A stretch of 64,000 nucleotides of DNA from Paenimyroides aestuarii (GTDB lineage Bacteria; Bacteroidota; Bacteroidia; Flavobacteriales; Flavobacteriaceae): contig NZ_CP102382.1 of NCBI RefSeq assembly GCF_024628805.1, forward strand, positions 1,736,001-1,800,000. Direction: 5' to 3'. The translations under genes and the position numbers were made by a program. How positions within the stretch are numbered: position 1 is the stretch's first letter; every line of letters begins with the position of its first letter. The notes under the pieces were generated by a model. It saw only the letters and a list, made by a program, of their open reading frames with translations. It was not told where the DNA came from and ran no database searches. Shown here piece after piece: positions 14,748 through 23,432 of the stretch.

Positions 14748-15419
14748 ATGAAATCATCGATTTTTATTAATACGTTCAGCATCATTTTAGCTAGTTTTTT
14801 CATTATGCCTATTTTGGGTTGCAACAAGAAAACTACTGAATTTGCCACCCGAAACACCGCCTCTAATAAGCCATCTATGCAAGTGGTTACAGATACAGCA
14901 ACGTTTGCGGCAGGATGTTTTTGGTGTGTGGAAGAACAGTTTAAGCAGTTAAATGGGGTGCTTTCGGTTACATCTGGATATACTGGTGGAACGCTTTCTA
15001 ATCCAACTTACGAAGAAGTAACTTCAGGAAACACGGGGCATGCAGAGGCGTGTGCTATTGTTTTTAATCCACAAGTGATTTCATACAGAGAATTGTTGCA
15101 AGCTTTTTTCGTAGCTCACGATCCCACACAATTGAATCGACAAGGAAATGATATTGGTACGCAATACCGCTCGGCAATTTTTTACCATAATTCGGAACAA
15201 AAAGAATTGGCTGAATTTTATATTAATGCATTAAACAAAGAAAAAGCATACAACCAGCCCATCGTTACAGAAGTGTCATTGTTCAAAACTTTTTATCCGG
15301 CCGAAGAATACCATCAAAATTATTATGAAAACAATCCGGATAAAGCTTATTGCCGATTGGTGATTCAACCAAAACTGGAAAAATTCAAAAAGGTTTTTAA
15401 AGAGCAATTAAAAAAATAA
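14748..15419 (+). CDS. msrA: Peptide methionine sulfoxide reductase MsrA (lipoprotein)
   Basis: MsrA reduces the S-form of methionine sulfoxide in proteins. The predicted product is 223 residues from the ATG at 14748. A lipobox (MPILGC, Cys25) means it is anchored outside the cytoplasm, unlike the usual cytosolic enzyme. The catalytic motif is GCFWC with the active Cys57. SGYTGG, TGHAEA, HDPTQLNRQGNDIGTQYRS and the YHQNYYENNP end of the family follow. It lies downstream of egtD-egtB with about 130 bp between, so it may share an oxidative-stress role but probably has its own promoter. Confidence 0.93.
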   Translation: MKSSIFINTFSIILASFFIMPILGCNKKTTEFATRNTASNKPSMQVVTDTATFAAGCFWCVEEQFKQLNGVLSVTSGYTGGTLSNPTYEEVTSGNTGHAEACAIVFNPQVISYRELLQAFFVAHDPTQLNRQGNDIGTQYRSAIFYHNSEQKELAEFYINALNKEKAYNQPIVTEVSLFKTFYPAEEYHQNYYENNPDKAYCRLVIQPKLEKFKKVFKEQLKK

Positions 15420-15454
15420 GTTGCTAAAATTGTTGGAGTAAAGCAAAGGCAAAT

Positions 15455-16111
15455 TCAATCTTCTTGAACAACAAAAAAACCTGATTCATAAAACCCATAG
15501 TAAGTAGTAGCGCCTTTTGTTTTTTGTACGGCCATTCCAGTAAATCCGCTAAATGCAGGTAAAATCAACTGATTTTTTTGAACCACAAAACATGGCAATC
15601 TTTTGCTTTTATTTTTTAACAACGGAATTTGAACTCCCGGATGAAAGTGACCCGATATGGTGGGTAACTTTTGATTTTCTAAAGGTTCATGAACCAGCAA
15701 AATACCGCAAATTTCCAAATGCTGGTAAATATTTTTAAAACCTAAATTTTTTATGAACGAATCGGACAAACGGTCGTGATTTCCCTTCACTAATTGAAAG
15801 TTAATAGTGTAATTTTCTGCGATAAGTAGTTTTAAATCAGTTACTTCTTTGTTGTTTCCGGCGTGGATTAAATCGCCAACAATAAGGATGTCTTTTGGCT
15901 GATAATGCGAAATTAGATTTTTTAATCGCTGCAAATCAAGTGTGTGCAAATAAGAAGGCATTGCAATGCCATTTTTCCGAAAGTAGGCACTTTTACCAGA
16001 ATGCAAATCCGAAAAAATCAATGTTTTTAACGCAGGCCAAAACATGCTTCGCTGATTGTTTAATAGAAATTCTTGCCCGCCAAAATGCAACAATTTTTCG
16101 ATAATTTTCAT
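15455..16111 (-). CDS. pdeM: Ligase-associated phosphoesterase PdeM
   Basis: The 218-residue product is a calcineurin-like metallophosphoesterase. Metal-binding motifs are FSDLHSGKS (about residue 33), LIVGDLIHAG (about 77), KGNHDR (about 110) and SGHFHPGVQ (about 152). It is the last gene of the conserved ligase-associated DNA damage response operon (exonuclease, ATP-dependent ligase, Lhr-type helicase, PdeM). Family knowledge says PdeM is a DNA/RNA phosphodiesterase of that system. Its ATG overlaps the helicase stop (ATGA), so translation is coupled. Confidence 0.9.
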   Translation of the reverse strand: MKIIEKLLHFGGQEFLLNNQRSMFWPALKTLIFSDLHSGKSAYFRKNGIAMPSYLHTLDLQRLKNLISHYQPKDILIVGDLIHAGNNKEVTDLKLLIAENYTINFQLVKGNHDRLSDSFIKNLGFKNIYQHLEICGILLVHEPLENQKLPTISGHFHPGVQIPLLKNKSKRLPCFVVQKNQLILPAFSGFTGMAVQKTKGATTYYGFYESGFFVVQED

Positions 16112-18561
16112 TTCTTTTTTTTCTTTAAATTTCGTTCAATCATTCGTTCCAAACGGGTTGCTAAATCTTCACTTGATAGCGATTGCCTTAAACTATCTGC
16201 TTTAATTGGAAAACTTAATGGTGTGTATCGGTCTGAAAATTGTAATAACACGGTGCTTTCAGCAATTCTTTGAAAGGTTTTTTGCAGCCGCACTTCTTCT
16301 AATTGTTGATTGAAAACTTCAGTGTATGCTTGTTTTACCAATAAATGAGTAGGCTCGTTTTCTTCTAAAACTTTAAAAATAATTCCCGATGATGCCTGAA
16401 GCGATTTGTTGTTTCGTTGAGCACCCGGAAAAGTTTGTATCACCAAACCTGCAATCACGGCAATGTCTCTGAACTTGTGCAGCGCCATTTCAGCTGCATT
16501 GATGCTTCCCAACACATCATCCATCAATCCGTTACTGCTTAAAAGTTCTTGCAATAATTCTTCATTAATAGGAATGGGTTGGTCTGAAAACAACTCAAAA
16601 CCAAAATCGTTCATTGCGATGGAAAAACTAATCGGGAAACGTTTACTTATACGATAAGCAATTACAGTAGCCATCACTTCGTGCACAAATCTTCCCTCTA
16701 AAGGATACATAAACAAATGATACCCCTCTCGTGTATGAATGCTTTCTACTAGAAATTCTTTTTCAGTGGGCAATGTGGAATAGGTTTTTTGATACTGCAA
16801 CAAAGGACCTAAAAAAGCAACTTCTTTCGCTTTTGATTCGCTTTTTGCTGCTTCGGCTATTTTTTTTCGCAAAAATGATCCTAAATCGGCACTTAAAGGC
16901 AATCTGCCACCTAACCAACTGGGCGTGATGGCTTTTCCTGATGCGTTGCGTACAAAAACCGTAAGTTCTTTCATGCGAACATATTCCAAAACCCTTCCTG
17001 CTAATATAAATTTATCTCCTACTTTTAATTTAGTGAGAAAATATTCTTCTACCATTCCGATATATCCGCCCGAAACATATTTTACTCGAAGCATGGCATC
17101 GCTCACAATCACACCAATATTTAGGCGGTGCAGCATGCCAATTCTTCTTTTGGTAATCACATATTTCCCGTCATCGGCAACAGACACCCTGTGAAATTCC
17201 TCGTAATGTTCGCCCAATTTACCGCCTTTTGTGATAAAAGCCAAGCACCACAACCAATCTTCTTCAGAGATAAAATGAAAAGCGTGGGTGTTTTTAATGA
17301 TTGAAAATGTTTCTTCTGGATAAAAACCGCCACCCAAAGCCAAGGTTACTAAAAACTGAATCAGCACATCGTATGTTAAAACCAAAGGTTCTCGTTTCTC
17401 GATGATTTTATTTTTAAAAGCATCTTTGAGAGCAGCAACTTCAAGCAGTTCCAAAGAATGGGTAGGAACAAAATAAATGGTAGATGTTTCAAAGGGAGAA
17501 TGACCACTTCTGCCTGCTCTTTGAAGAAACCGGGCAATACCTTTGCTAGATCCTATTTGAACCACGGTGTCAACAGGTTTAAAATCAACCCCTAAATCGA
17601 GTGATGAGGTGCAAACAACTGCTTTTAATTGCCCGTTGCTTAGCGATTCTTCAATCCATTTACGAAGATGATGATCTATGGAACCATGATGAAGCGCAAT
17701 TTGACCAGCAAAATCGGGGTGCGCATCCAATAACAATTGATACCAAAGCTCACTTTGGCTGCGGGTGTTGGTAAAAATAAGGGTGGATCTACTTTTTAAA
17801 ACAAGTTGTACCACTTTGTTGGTTAGTTTACTACCAAGATGACCAGCCCATGGCAAAACGTCCACATGATCTGGATAAATAGGCACTATTTTTATCTGCT
17901 TTTTTTCTTTCGATATAATTTTTATTTTTTGGGGAAAATGAGGCAGCAATACATCCATTGCCTGATCTATATTGCCAATGGTGGCTGTAATTCCCCAAAT
18001 TTTTAGTGCGGGAAGTGTACTTTTAAGATATGCAATAGCAAGTTCAACCATAACGCCGCGCTTGTTTCCCAGCAATTCGTGCCATTCATCAACAGCAATG
18101 CAGGCTACATTTTTAAAAAATTGATTGCGACTTTTTTGCGCTAAAAGTAAATGCAAACTTTCGGGTGTCACAATGAGCACATCGGGCATTTGCTTGGTTT
18201 GTTTTGCTTTTTGTTTGGGATCGGTGTCGCCATTGCGCACTTCAACCTGCCAATCGAGGCCAATTTCATCAGCGGCATGTTGCATAGCCCTTGCTAAATC
18301 TTTTGCTAATGAGCGAATGGGAGTTACCCAAATAAGTTTTAAACCGGTTTTTGTACCATCATATCGATTCATAAAATCTATGGCAGCAGCCAAAAACACC
18401 GAAAATGTTTTACCAAAACCTGTGGGGGCAATTACCAAACCGCTGTATCCTTTGTGGTAGTAATTCCAAGTGCGTTCTTGAAACTCAAAGGGTGTTTGTT
18501 GGTTGCGGTGCATCCAATCGGTAATAATTTGGTAACCTTCGGTGGTATTTACGTTTTTCAT
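16108..18561 (-). CDS. Ligase-associated DEXH-box helicase (Lhr-Core type)
   Basis: This 817-residue superfamily 2 helicase has Walker A APTGFGKT near residue 45, TPIRSLAKDLARAM, TPESLHLLL, the DEWH box near residue 155, WGITATIG, then CTSSLDLGVDFKPVD and QRAGRSGHSPF in the second RecA domain. It continues through the winged-helix and Lhr-Core C-terminal part. It belongs to the ligase-associated helicases (the TIGR04121 group, as I recall). It lies between the DNA ligase (1 bp gap) and PdeM (4-bp overlap). The set is thought to act together in DNA repair; substrates are not defined by sequence. Confidence 0.93.
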   Translation of the reverse strand: MKNVNTTEGYQIITDWMHRNQQTPFEFQERTWNYYHKGYSGLVIAPTGFGKTFSVFLAAAIDFMNRYDGTKTGLKLIWVTPIRSLAKDLARAMQHAADEIGLDWQVEVRNGDTDPKQKAKQTKQMPDVLIVTPESLHLLLAQKSRNQFFKNVACIAVDEWHELLGNKRGVMVELAIAYLKSTLPALKIWGITATIGNIDQAMDVLLPHFPQKIKIISKEKKQIKIVPIYPDHVDVLPWAGHLGSKLTNKVVQLVLKSRSTLIFTNTRSQSELWYQLLLDAHPDFAGQIALHHGSIDHHLRKWIEESLSNGQLKAVVCTSSLDLGVDFKPVDTVVQIGSSKGIARFLQRAGRSGHSPFETSTIYFVPTHSLELLEVAALKDAFKNKIIEKREPLVLTYDVLIQFLVTLALGGGFYPEETFSIIKNTHAFHFISEEDWLWCLAFITKGGKLGEHYEEFHRVSVADDGKYVITKRRIGMLHRLNIGVIVSDAMLRVKYVSGGYIGMVEEYFLTKLKVGDKFILAGRVLEYVRMKELTVFVRNASGKAITPSWLGGRLPLSADLGSFLRKKIAEAAKSESKAKEVAFLGPLLQYQKTYSTLPTEKEFLVESIHTREGYHLFMYPLEGRFVHEVMATVIAYRISKRFPISFSIAMNDFGFELFSDQPIPINEELLQELLSSNGLMDDVLGSINAAEMALHKFRDIAVIAGLVIQTFPGAQRNNKSLQASSGIIFKVLEENEPTHLLVKQAYTEVFNQQLEEVRLQKTFQRIAESTVLLQFSDRYTPLSFPIKADSLRQSLSSEDLATRLERMIERNLKKKKK

Positions 18562-18562
18562 A

Positions 18563-20143
18563 TTAGGTAATTAGCCTTTTAACATCTTCTAAGTCATCAA
18601 TTTGAGTAGCGTTTTTATCTTTGCGCCAACGTAAAATTCTGGGAAACCGCAAAGCAACTCCCGATTTGTGCCGACTGCTAAAACCAATACCTTCAAAAGC
18701 AATTTCAAAAACCAATTCAGGTTTTACAGTGCGCACAGGACCAAACTTTTCAATGGCATTTTGGTTTACAAATTTACTCACTTCTTGAATTTCTTTATCG
18801 GTAAGCCCTGAATATGCTTTGGCAATGGTGACCAATTCGTTGCCGTTTTTCACAGCAAATGTGTAATCGGTATAATAACCGCTTCTTCGTCCGCTTCCTT
18901 TTTGTGCATAAATAAGAACCGCATCAATGGTTAATGGATCTGTTTTCCATTTCCACCAATCGCCGCGTTTTCTGCCCGTGTGATAAGGCGAGTGTAGGTT
19001 TTTTAGCATTAATCCTTCACTATTTATGGCTCTTGCATTGTTGCGAATTGCCGCTAATTGATCCCAACTTTTTTCATTGATAACAGGCGACAAATGGATA
19101 GATTCTTGACCCGGTTTATTGAAATATCTTTCTAAAACAGCTCTTCTTTTTGCTAATGGCTCTGGTCGAAGATCTTGGTTTTGCCATTCCAACACATCAT
19201 AAATGTACAACGAAACAGGTAGTTCATCAAGCATTTTTTTAGGAAGGTTTTTACGGTTGAGCCTTTTTTGAAGTTCACTAAAATTATAAACTTCTTGATT
19301 TTTAACCACTAAAAGTTCGCCATCAATCACAAAATCATATGTAAAATTGGCAAATGCTGCTTCGATTTCAGGAAATTGGTTGGTGATTAGTTCCTCGCCA
19401 CGCGACCAAATAAAAAACGAACCATCTCTTTTAATCACTTGTGCCCGAATACCGTCCCATTTATATTCAATTTGCCAATCGGAAATATTGCCCAGCGACT
19501 CTAAGTCTTTGTCTAGCGCATAAGCCAAACAAAAAGGGTAGGGTTTGCTTTTATTAACTTGCGTGTATGCACCGGTGATTAATCCTTCAAAATCAACATC
19601 CTCGCGGTTCCATTCCCCCATAATACTGTGAGTTACCGCCGCTGGTTCCTTATCGAAATGTTTTGCCAAAGCATTTATAACGGTTTTAGAGGAAACACCA
19701 ATTCTAAAACTTCCGCCAAGCAGTTTGTTAAAAATAAACCGTTCGGTACTGTTCATTGCATGCCAATTAGATACCACATACGCTCGTTTCTCGTCTTCGG
19801 TGGCATCTTTCAAAGCTGTGATTTCATCCATATATTGGCTGAGCGATTTTTCGGATCGGGTTTCATAATTGGGTAGCAAAAGGGCAACGGTTTCGCCTAA
19901 ATCGCCCACAGCTGCATAACTTTCTGCAAAAAGCCACTCAGGCAATTTTGTTTCTTCCAAAATCCATTGTTTAAGCAATTTGGTGGTAACGCTTCTTTTT
20001 GGGCGCTTGCCTGTGAAAAGAGACAAAAACCATAATTTATCCTCATTTGAAGCTGTTTTAATAAACAATTCAATAGCTGCTATTTTTTGCAAATTTTTAT
20101 TGGTGCTGTCTAAAGTATGGATAAGCTGGGCAAATTCTTTCAT
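18563..20143 (-). CDS. ATP-dependent DNA ligase, LPLD operon type
   Basis: The 526-residue product has the archaeal-like ligase layout. An N-terminal DNA-binding domain spans about residues 1-190, and the adenylation domain has the nucleophile EYKWDGIR (Lys228). DGELLV, IYDVL, SEGLMLKNL and WWKWK motifs follow. The C-terminal OB domain ends LRFPRILRWRKDKNATQIDDL. This is a second ligase in addition to the NAD-dependent LigA expected elsewhere. Its start overlaps the stop of the upstream exonuclease by 4 bp, so it is translationally coupled in the repair operon. Confidence 0.95.
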   Translation of the reverse strand: MKEFAQLIHTLDSTNKNLQKIAAIELFIKTASNEDKLWFLSLFTGKRPKRSVTTKLLKQWILEETKLPEWLFAESYAAVGDLGETVALLLPNYETRSEKSLSQYMDEITALKDATEDEKRAYVVSNWHAMNSTERFIFNKLLGGSFRIGVSSKTVINALAKHFDKEPAAVTHSIMGEWNREDVDFEGLITGAYTQVNKSKPYPFCLAYALDKDLESLGNISDWQIEYKWDGIRAQVIKRDGSFFIWSRGEELITNQFPEIEAAFANFTYDFVIDGELLVVKNQEVYNFSELQKRLNRKNLPKKMLDELPVSLYIYDVLEWQNQDLRPEPLAKRRAVLERYFNKPGQESIHLSPVINEKSWDQLAAIRNNARAINSEGLMLKNLHSPYHTGRKRGDWWKWKTDPLTIDAVLIYAQKGSGRRSGYYTDYTFAVKNGNELVTIAKAYSGLTDKEIQEVSKFVNQNAIEKFGPVRTVKPELVFEIAFEGIGFSSRHKSGVALRFPRILRWRKDKNATQIDDLEDVKRLIT

Positions 20144-21150
20144 ACGCTTTCCGGTATTTGTTCGTCCTCTTCTTCATTTCCAAAAGCAGTGTGCAGTTCT
20201 ACTGCATGCATCCCGTTTTCATTAAGATATTTAGCAAAAGCAGCAGTTTGTCCGTGGGTAACATAAACTTTTTCAGCTTCTGTAGCTTTCACAGCAGTTA
20301 AAAGTCCGTCCCAATCGGCATGGTCACTCACCGCAAATCCTGCATCGGCACTTCGCCATCTTCTTGCACCGCGCACTTGCATCCAACCCGAACAAACGGC
20401 ATAAACCATATTAGGAATTTTCTTTAAAACGGTACTTTCAACTAAGGCAGGGGGCACAATTACAACTGCTTGGTTCACATGTTGCACCGATTCACGAAAG
20501 TCAACAATTTGATAATCGGGAAGATTAACACCCACGCTTTTATAAGCTTCATTCAATTTTGCAATGGAATAATGAGTGAATAGGGGGGCAACACCGCTTA
20601 CAGCTTTTAGGATACGTTGCGCTTTTCCAAGAGAATATCCCACAAAGACAGAAGTTTTACCGTTTTTTTGGTTGGCAATGACCCAATCGCGCATCAATTG
20701 ATTCAATTGTTCCACAGACGACCATTTGTAAATAGGCAAACCAAAAGTGCTTTCTGTTACAAATTCGTGGCATTTAACTGGTTCAAAAGGAATTGACAAT
20801 CCATCGTTTTGTAACTTGTAATCACCCGAAACTACAGCTATTTTTCCCTTATATTCCATTCGGATTTGAGCCGAACCAATAATGTGACCTGCGGGGTGCA
20901 AAGAAACTTTTACCCCGTTTATGGTTAGCGACTCATTGTAAGCAATGCCTTGTACCTGAATATCTTTACCAATTCGGCTGTGAAGTATAGGTACTGTAAA
21001 ATGATGACACAAATAGCGTTTCATTCCCCAACGGGCATGATCGGCATGCGCGTGTGTTATAAGTGCATAATCAACGGGTTTCCATGGATCAATATAGAAA
21101 TTTCCGGGTATGCAATAGATGCCATTTTCGGTAAAATTTAGTAAACGCAT
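20140..21150 (-). CDS. Ligase-associated exonuclease (metallo-beta-lactamase fold)
   Basis: The 336-residue product carries the metallo-beta-lactamase metal motif THAHADHARWG near residue 33. HPAGHIIGSAQ, SGDYKLQNDG and a C-terminal beta-CASP-like half (VSDHADWDGLL and YVTHGQ) follow. It belongs to the ligase-associated DNA damage response exonucleases, related to the SNM1/CPSF nuclease families. It is the first gene of the four-gene repair operon and overlaps the ligase start by 4 bp. The promoter must lie in the 125 bp before it. Confidence 0.92.
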   Translation of the reverse strand: MRLLNFTENGIYCIPGNFYIDPWKPVDYALITHAHADHARWGMKRYLCHHFTVPILHSRIGKDIQVQGIAYNESLTINGVKVSLHPAGHIIGSAQIRMEYKGKIAVVSGDYKLQNDGLSIPFEPVKCHEFVTESTFGLPIYKWSSVEQLNQLMRDWVIANQKNGKTSVFVGYSLGKAQRILKAVSGVAPLFTHYSIAKLNEAYKSVGVNLPDYQIVDFRESVQHVNQAVVIVPPALVESTVLKKIPNMVYAVCSGWMQVRGARRWRSADAGFAVSDHADWDGLLTAVKATEAEKVYVTHGQTAAFAKYLNENGMHAVELHTAFGNEEEDEQIPESV

Positions 21151-21276
21151 AAGAAAAACATTTCGTTTGTATTAAAAAGTAATATGCGTGTTTTTTAGCG
21201 TGCTTTAATATACCTAAAGCTACTTTATTTTAAGGGAATCTGCAAGCTTATTTTAAAAGAAACTTGCAGATGATTG

Positions 21277-21447
21277 TTATTTTCGTCCTCTCATTTTAGA
21301 AAAAATCCAAAGAATGATTCCAATTACAAGGAAAACAAGGAAGAAAGCCCACCACATTCCTGCTTTAAAAATGGTTTCTACGGCTTCGCAACTGGTAAGT
21401 AACAAGCACATAAAGCCGATACTACCAAATAAAAAATATTTTTTCAT
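21277..21447 (-). CDS. Small membrane lipoprotein
   Basis: The product is 56 residues from the ATG at 21447. A lipoprotein signal (CLLLTSC, Cys19) is followed by a short linker and a single membrane helix (WWAFFLVFLVIGIILWIF), ending in a basic tail (SKMRGRK). I recall similar tiny proteins in flavobacteria, at times mislabelled as phosphatidate cytidylyltransferase; there is no enzymatic domain here. Function is unknown. Confidence 0.65.
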   Translation of the reverse strand: MKKYFLFGSIGFMCLLLTSCEAVETIFKAGMWWAFFLVFLVIGIILWIFSKMRGRK

Positions 21448-21595
21448 AGCTTCAATTTTTATATAATTAAAGATAATCATAAAATTTATAAAAAATGGTT
21501 TTTTATAGCATATTTATGTTACTTGATGGCGTATAGAGGTTGATTGGTAAAGCCAACTTTTTGATTTTTAGAAGGTTTACAGACGAATAATGCAG

Positions 21596-21850
21596 TTAAT
21601 TTTTTTTGTAAACATGATAATAAACATGCAGTGTGACATTTACCAAGACTGAAAACCCGTTAGAGAGAATAATGGGCCATTCATTTTTCAAAACTCCATA
21701 AACCACCCAAAGTGCAACCCCACAAATTAAAACAATGATGGTTCCGTGGGAAATGTTCTCCACTTCTTTTTCTTTTAAAACTTTAATGAGTTGTGGAAGC
21801 ATGGATATAGATGTTAAAATACCTGCTATTGTTCCGATAATTGTTTCCAT
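21596..21850 (-). CDS. SemiSWEET sugar transporter
   Basis: The 84-residue product has three membrane helices in the SemiSWEET/PQ-loop pattern. The PQ motif is in helix 1 (SMLPQLIKVLKEKEVENIS), a WVVYG segment is in helix 2, and the third helix is NGFSVLVNVTLHVYYHVY. Two copies form one transport unit for small sugars in this family. It is a single gene with no obvious partner, so the substrate cannot be told. Confidence 0.88.
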   Translation of the reverse strand: METIIGTIAGILTSISMLPQLIKVLKEKEVENISHGTIIVLICGVALWVVYGVLKNEWPIILSNGFSVLVNVTLHVYYHVYKKN

Positions 21851-21980
21851 AGTTAAAAGGTGAGATGGTTAGTTATCCATAAAGATACGCTTTTAACTTA
21901 AAGTTGGTAACATAAATATGTTATAATAAAGAATTGCTAATACGTATTTTTAGGGGATTGGTTTGGTGAGCACAAAAAAA

Positions 21981-22565
21981 TCAATCCTCTTCATCAAAAT
22001 CCTCATCATCGTCATTTGTTTCTTCTTGTTCATACTCAAAAAACGAAAAAATAGAACCGCCATATTTTCTGCTGTTACTAAAACGCTCCAAATGCTCCAT
22101 CTTTGTTTGCGTAGAGTGTTCAATAATCAATAAACCATCAGCTTCGAGCAATTCATTTTCAAAGATCAATTGGTAGATTTTATCAAATTGTTCTTGCGAA
22201 AAATCATAAGGTGGATCAGCAAAAATAATATCGTATTTCACTTTGCTTCGTTCTAAAAACTTATACACATCACTTTTTATCGTGGTGATATCCATCTCAA
22301 ACTGTGCAGCTGTTTTCTTTATAAAATTAATACAACCAAAATCAGTATCAACACAAGTGATAGGTTCGGCACCCCGCGAGGCAAATTCATAACTGATGTT
22401 ACCGGTTCCGGCAAATAAATCAAGCACTCTTAGCTCACGAAACGAAAATTGATGGTTCAATATGTTAAACAATGCTTCTTTGCTTAAATCGGTTGTGGGG
22501 CGCACAGGCAGGTTTTTTGGAGCTGTGATGCGTCGGCCTTTAAATTTTCCTGAAACTATTCTCAT
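21981..22565 (-). CDS. rsmD: 16S rRNA guanine-966 N2-methyltransferase RsmD
   Basis: The 194-residue product has the RsmD layout. The N-terminal MRIVSGKFKGRRITAP is followed by RPTTDLSKEALFNIL, the SAM-binding VLDLFAGTGNISYEFASRGA near residue 45 and the catalytic DPPYDF near residue 116. An unusual acidic tail (TNDDDEDFDEED) extends past the family's usual end. It methylates G966 in 16S rRNA during 30S assembly. Its ATG overlaps the stop of the DUF3822 gene by 4 bp, an arrangement usual in this group. Confidence 0.93.
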   Translation of the reverse strand: MRIVSGKFKGRRITAPKNLPVRPTTDLSKEALFNILNHQFSFRELRVLDLFAGTGNISYEFASRGAEPITCVDTDFGCINFIKKTAAQFEMDITTIKSDVYKFLERSKVKYDIIFADPPYDFSQEQFDKIYQLIFENELLEADGLLIIEHSTQTKMEHLERFSNSRKYGGSIFSFFEYEQEETNDDDEDFDEED

Positions 22566-23353
22566 GCGTGCAATAAAATATAATGTTGTTTAAGTTCTTC
22601 GTATGTTACAGAAAGTGTTTGGGCAAGCGTTTGCATATCGGCAACCGAAACATGGCGTATAAAACGATAAGCAATCTGGTATAAATCACTTTCGGTGCTT
22701 ATATTGCCATAAAATGTAACGGCTTGGGTTTCTGGATTTAGTTGCAGTTGTTCAAAAACAAATAATAGATAATAAATAAAATCTTCTTTGGTTTGAAACT
22801 CGTAGCTGTTAAAAAAAAGTAATTTTTTTTGTTTCGTGAGCACCAATTCAAAATGGGTAGCGCCCACGTGTACAAAAAGATTGGTAACTGCATCATTTCC
22901 AGATTTTGCCAAAAAATGCTGCACCAAAGAGGTGTTTATGTGCTGAAAAGTAAAACTTCCAAAAACATCTAAAAAATAATTGTTAAATGCCACATAAGGC
23001 ACATAAATATTATTCATATCGGATTGTGGCAAGTTGTCGTAATCAAAATAATCTGTAGGAAAAACCTTGGTATTGTACTGCAAATAGCTTCCCAGCGAAG
23101 TTTCATCAAACAAAGCCGTAGGTACAAATGTGTTTAAATTATTATGGTGCAAAACCACTACGTCTTGAAAACCACTTTGCAAAGCTTCTTCCTTATCAAA
23201 AAAAACATCTAATTGCTGTTCAATAGTCTTGTATGGATCTAAAGTAAACGACTTTATATGCGAAACCTGATTGCTTACTTGATTTTTAACGCAATAACTA
23301 AAGTTTTGTAACGATACTTGTATGTATAATTTTTGAAACGATTCGTTCAACAT
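22562..23353 (-). CDS. DUF3822 family protein
   Basis: The product is 263 residues from MLNESFQ (ATG at 23353; another ATG two codons earlier is equally possible). It shows the actin-like ATPase-type pattern of DUF3822: ILLHA at the end, an LFVHVGATHFELVLTKQKKLLFFNSYEF strand set in the middle, and VTFYGNIS later. Function is unknown. It is regularly coupled to rsmD in Bacteroidetes and overlaps it here by 4 bp. It diverges from the RecD-like helicase gene, sharing an 80-bp promoter region. Confidence 0.85.
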   Translation of the reverse strand: MLNESFQKLYIQVSLQNFSYCVKNQVSNQVSHIKSFTLDPYKTIEQQLDVFFDKEEALQSGFQDVVVLHHNNLNTFVPTALFDETSLGSYLQYNTKVFPTDYFDYDNLPQSDMNNIYVPYVAFNNYFLDVFGSFTFQHINTSLVQHFLAKSGNDAVTNLFVHVGATHFELVLTKQKKLLFFNSYEFQTKEDFIYYLLFVFEQLQLNPETQAVTFYGNISTESDLYQIAYRFIRHVSVADMQTLAQTLSVTYEELKQHYILLHA

Positions 23354-23404
23354 AATCATAAAATGTATAAGAATCAAAAGTACAATTTTTTTGTTGATTA
23401 ATAG

Positions 23405-23412
23405 TATCTTTG
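23405..23412 (+). promoter_or_regulatory. -7 box of the RecD-like helicase gene
   Basis: TATCTTTG matches TAnnTTTG and lies 20 bp before the chosen ATG at 23433. The -33 part is not clear. Confidence 0.45.
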
Positions 23413-23432
23413 TGAAAACCCGATTACAAATA

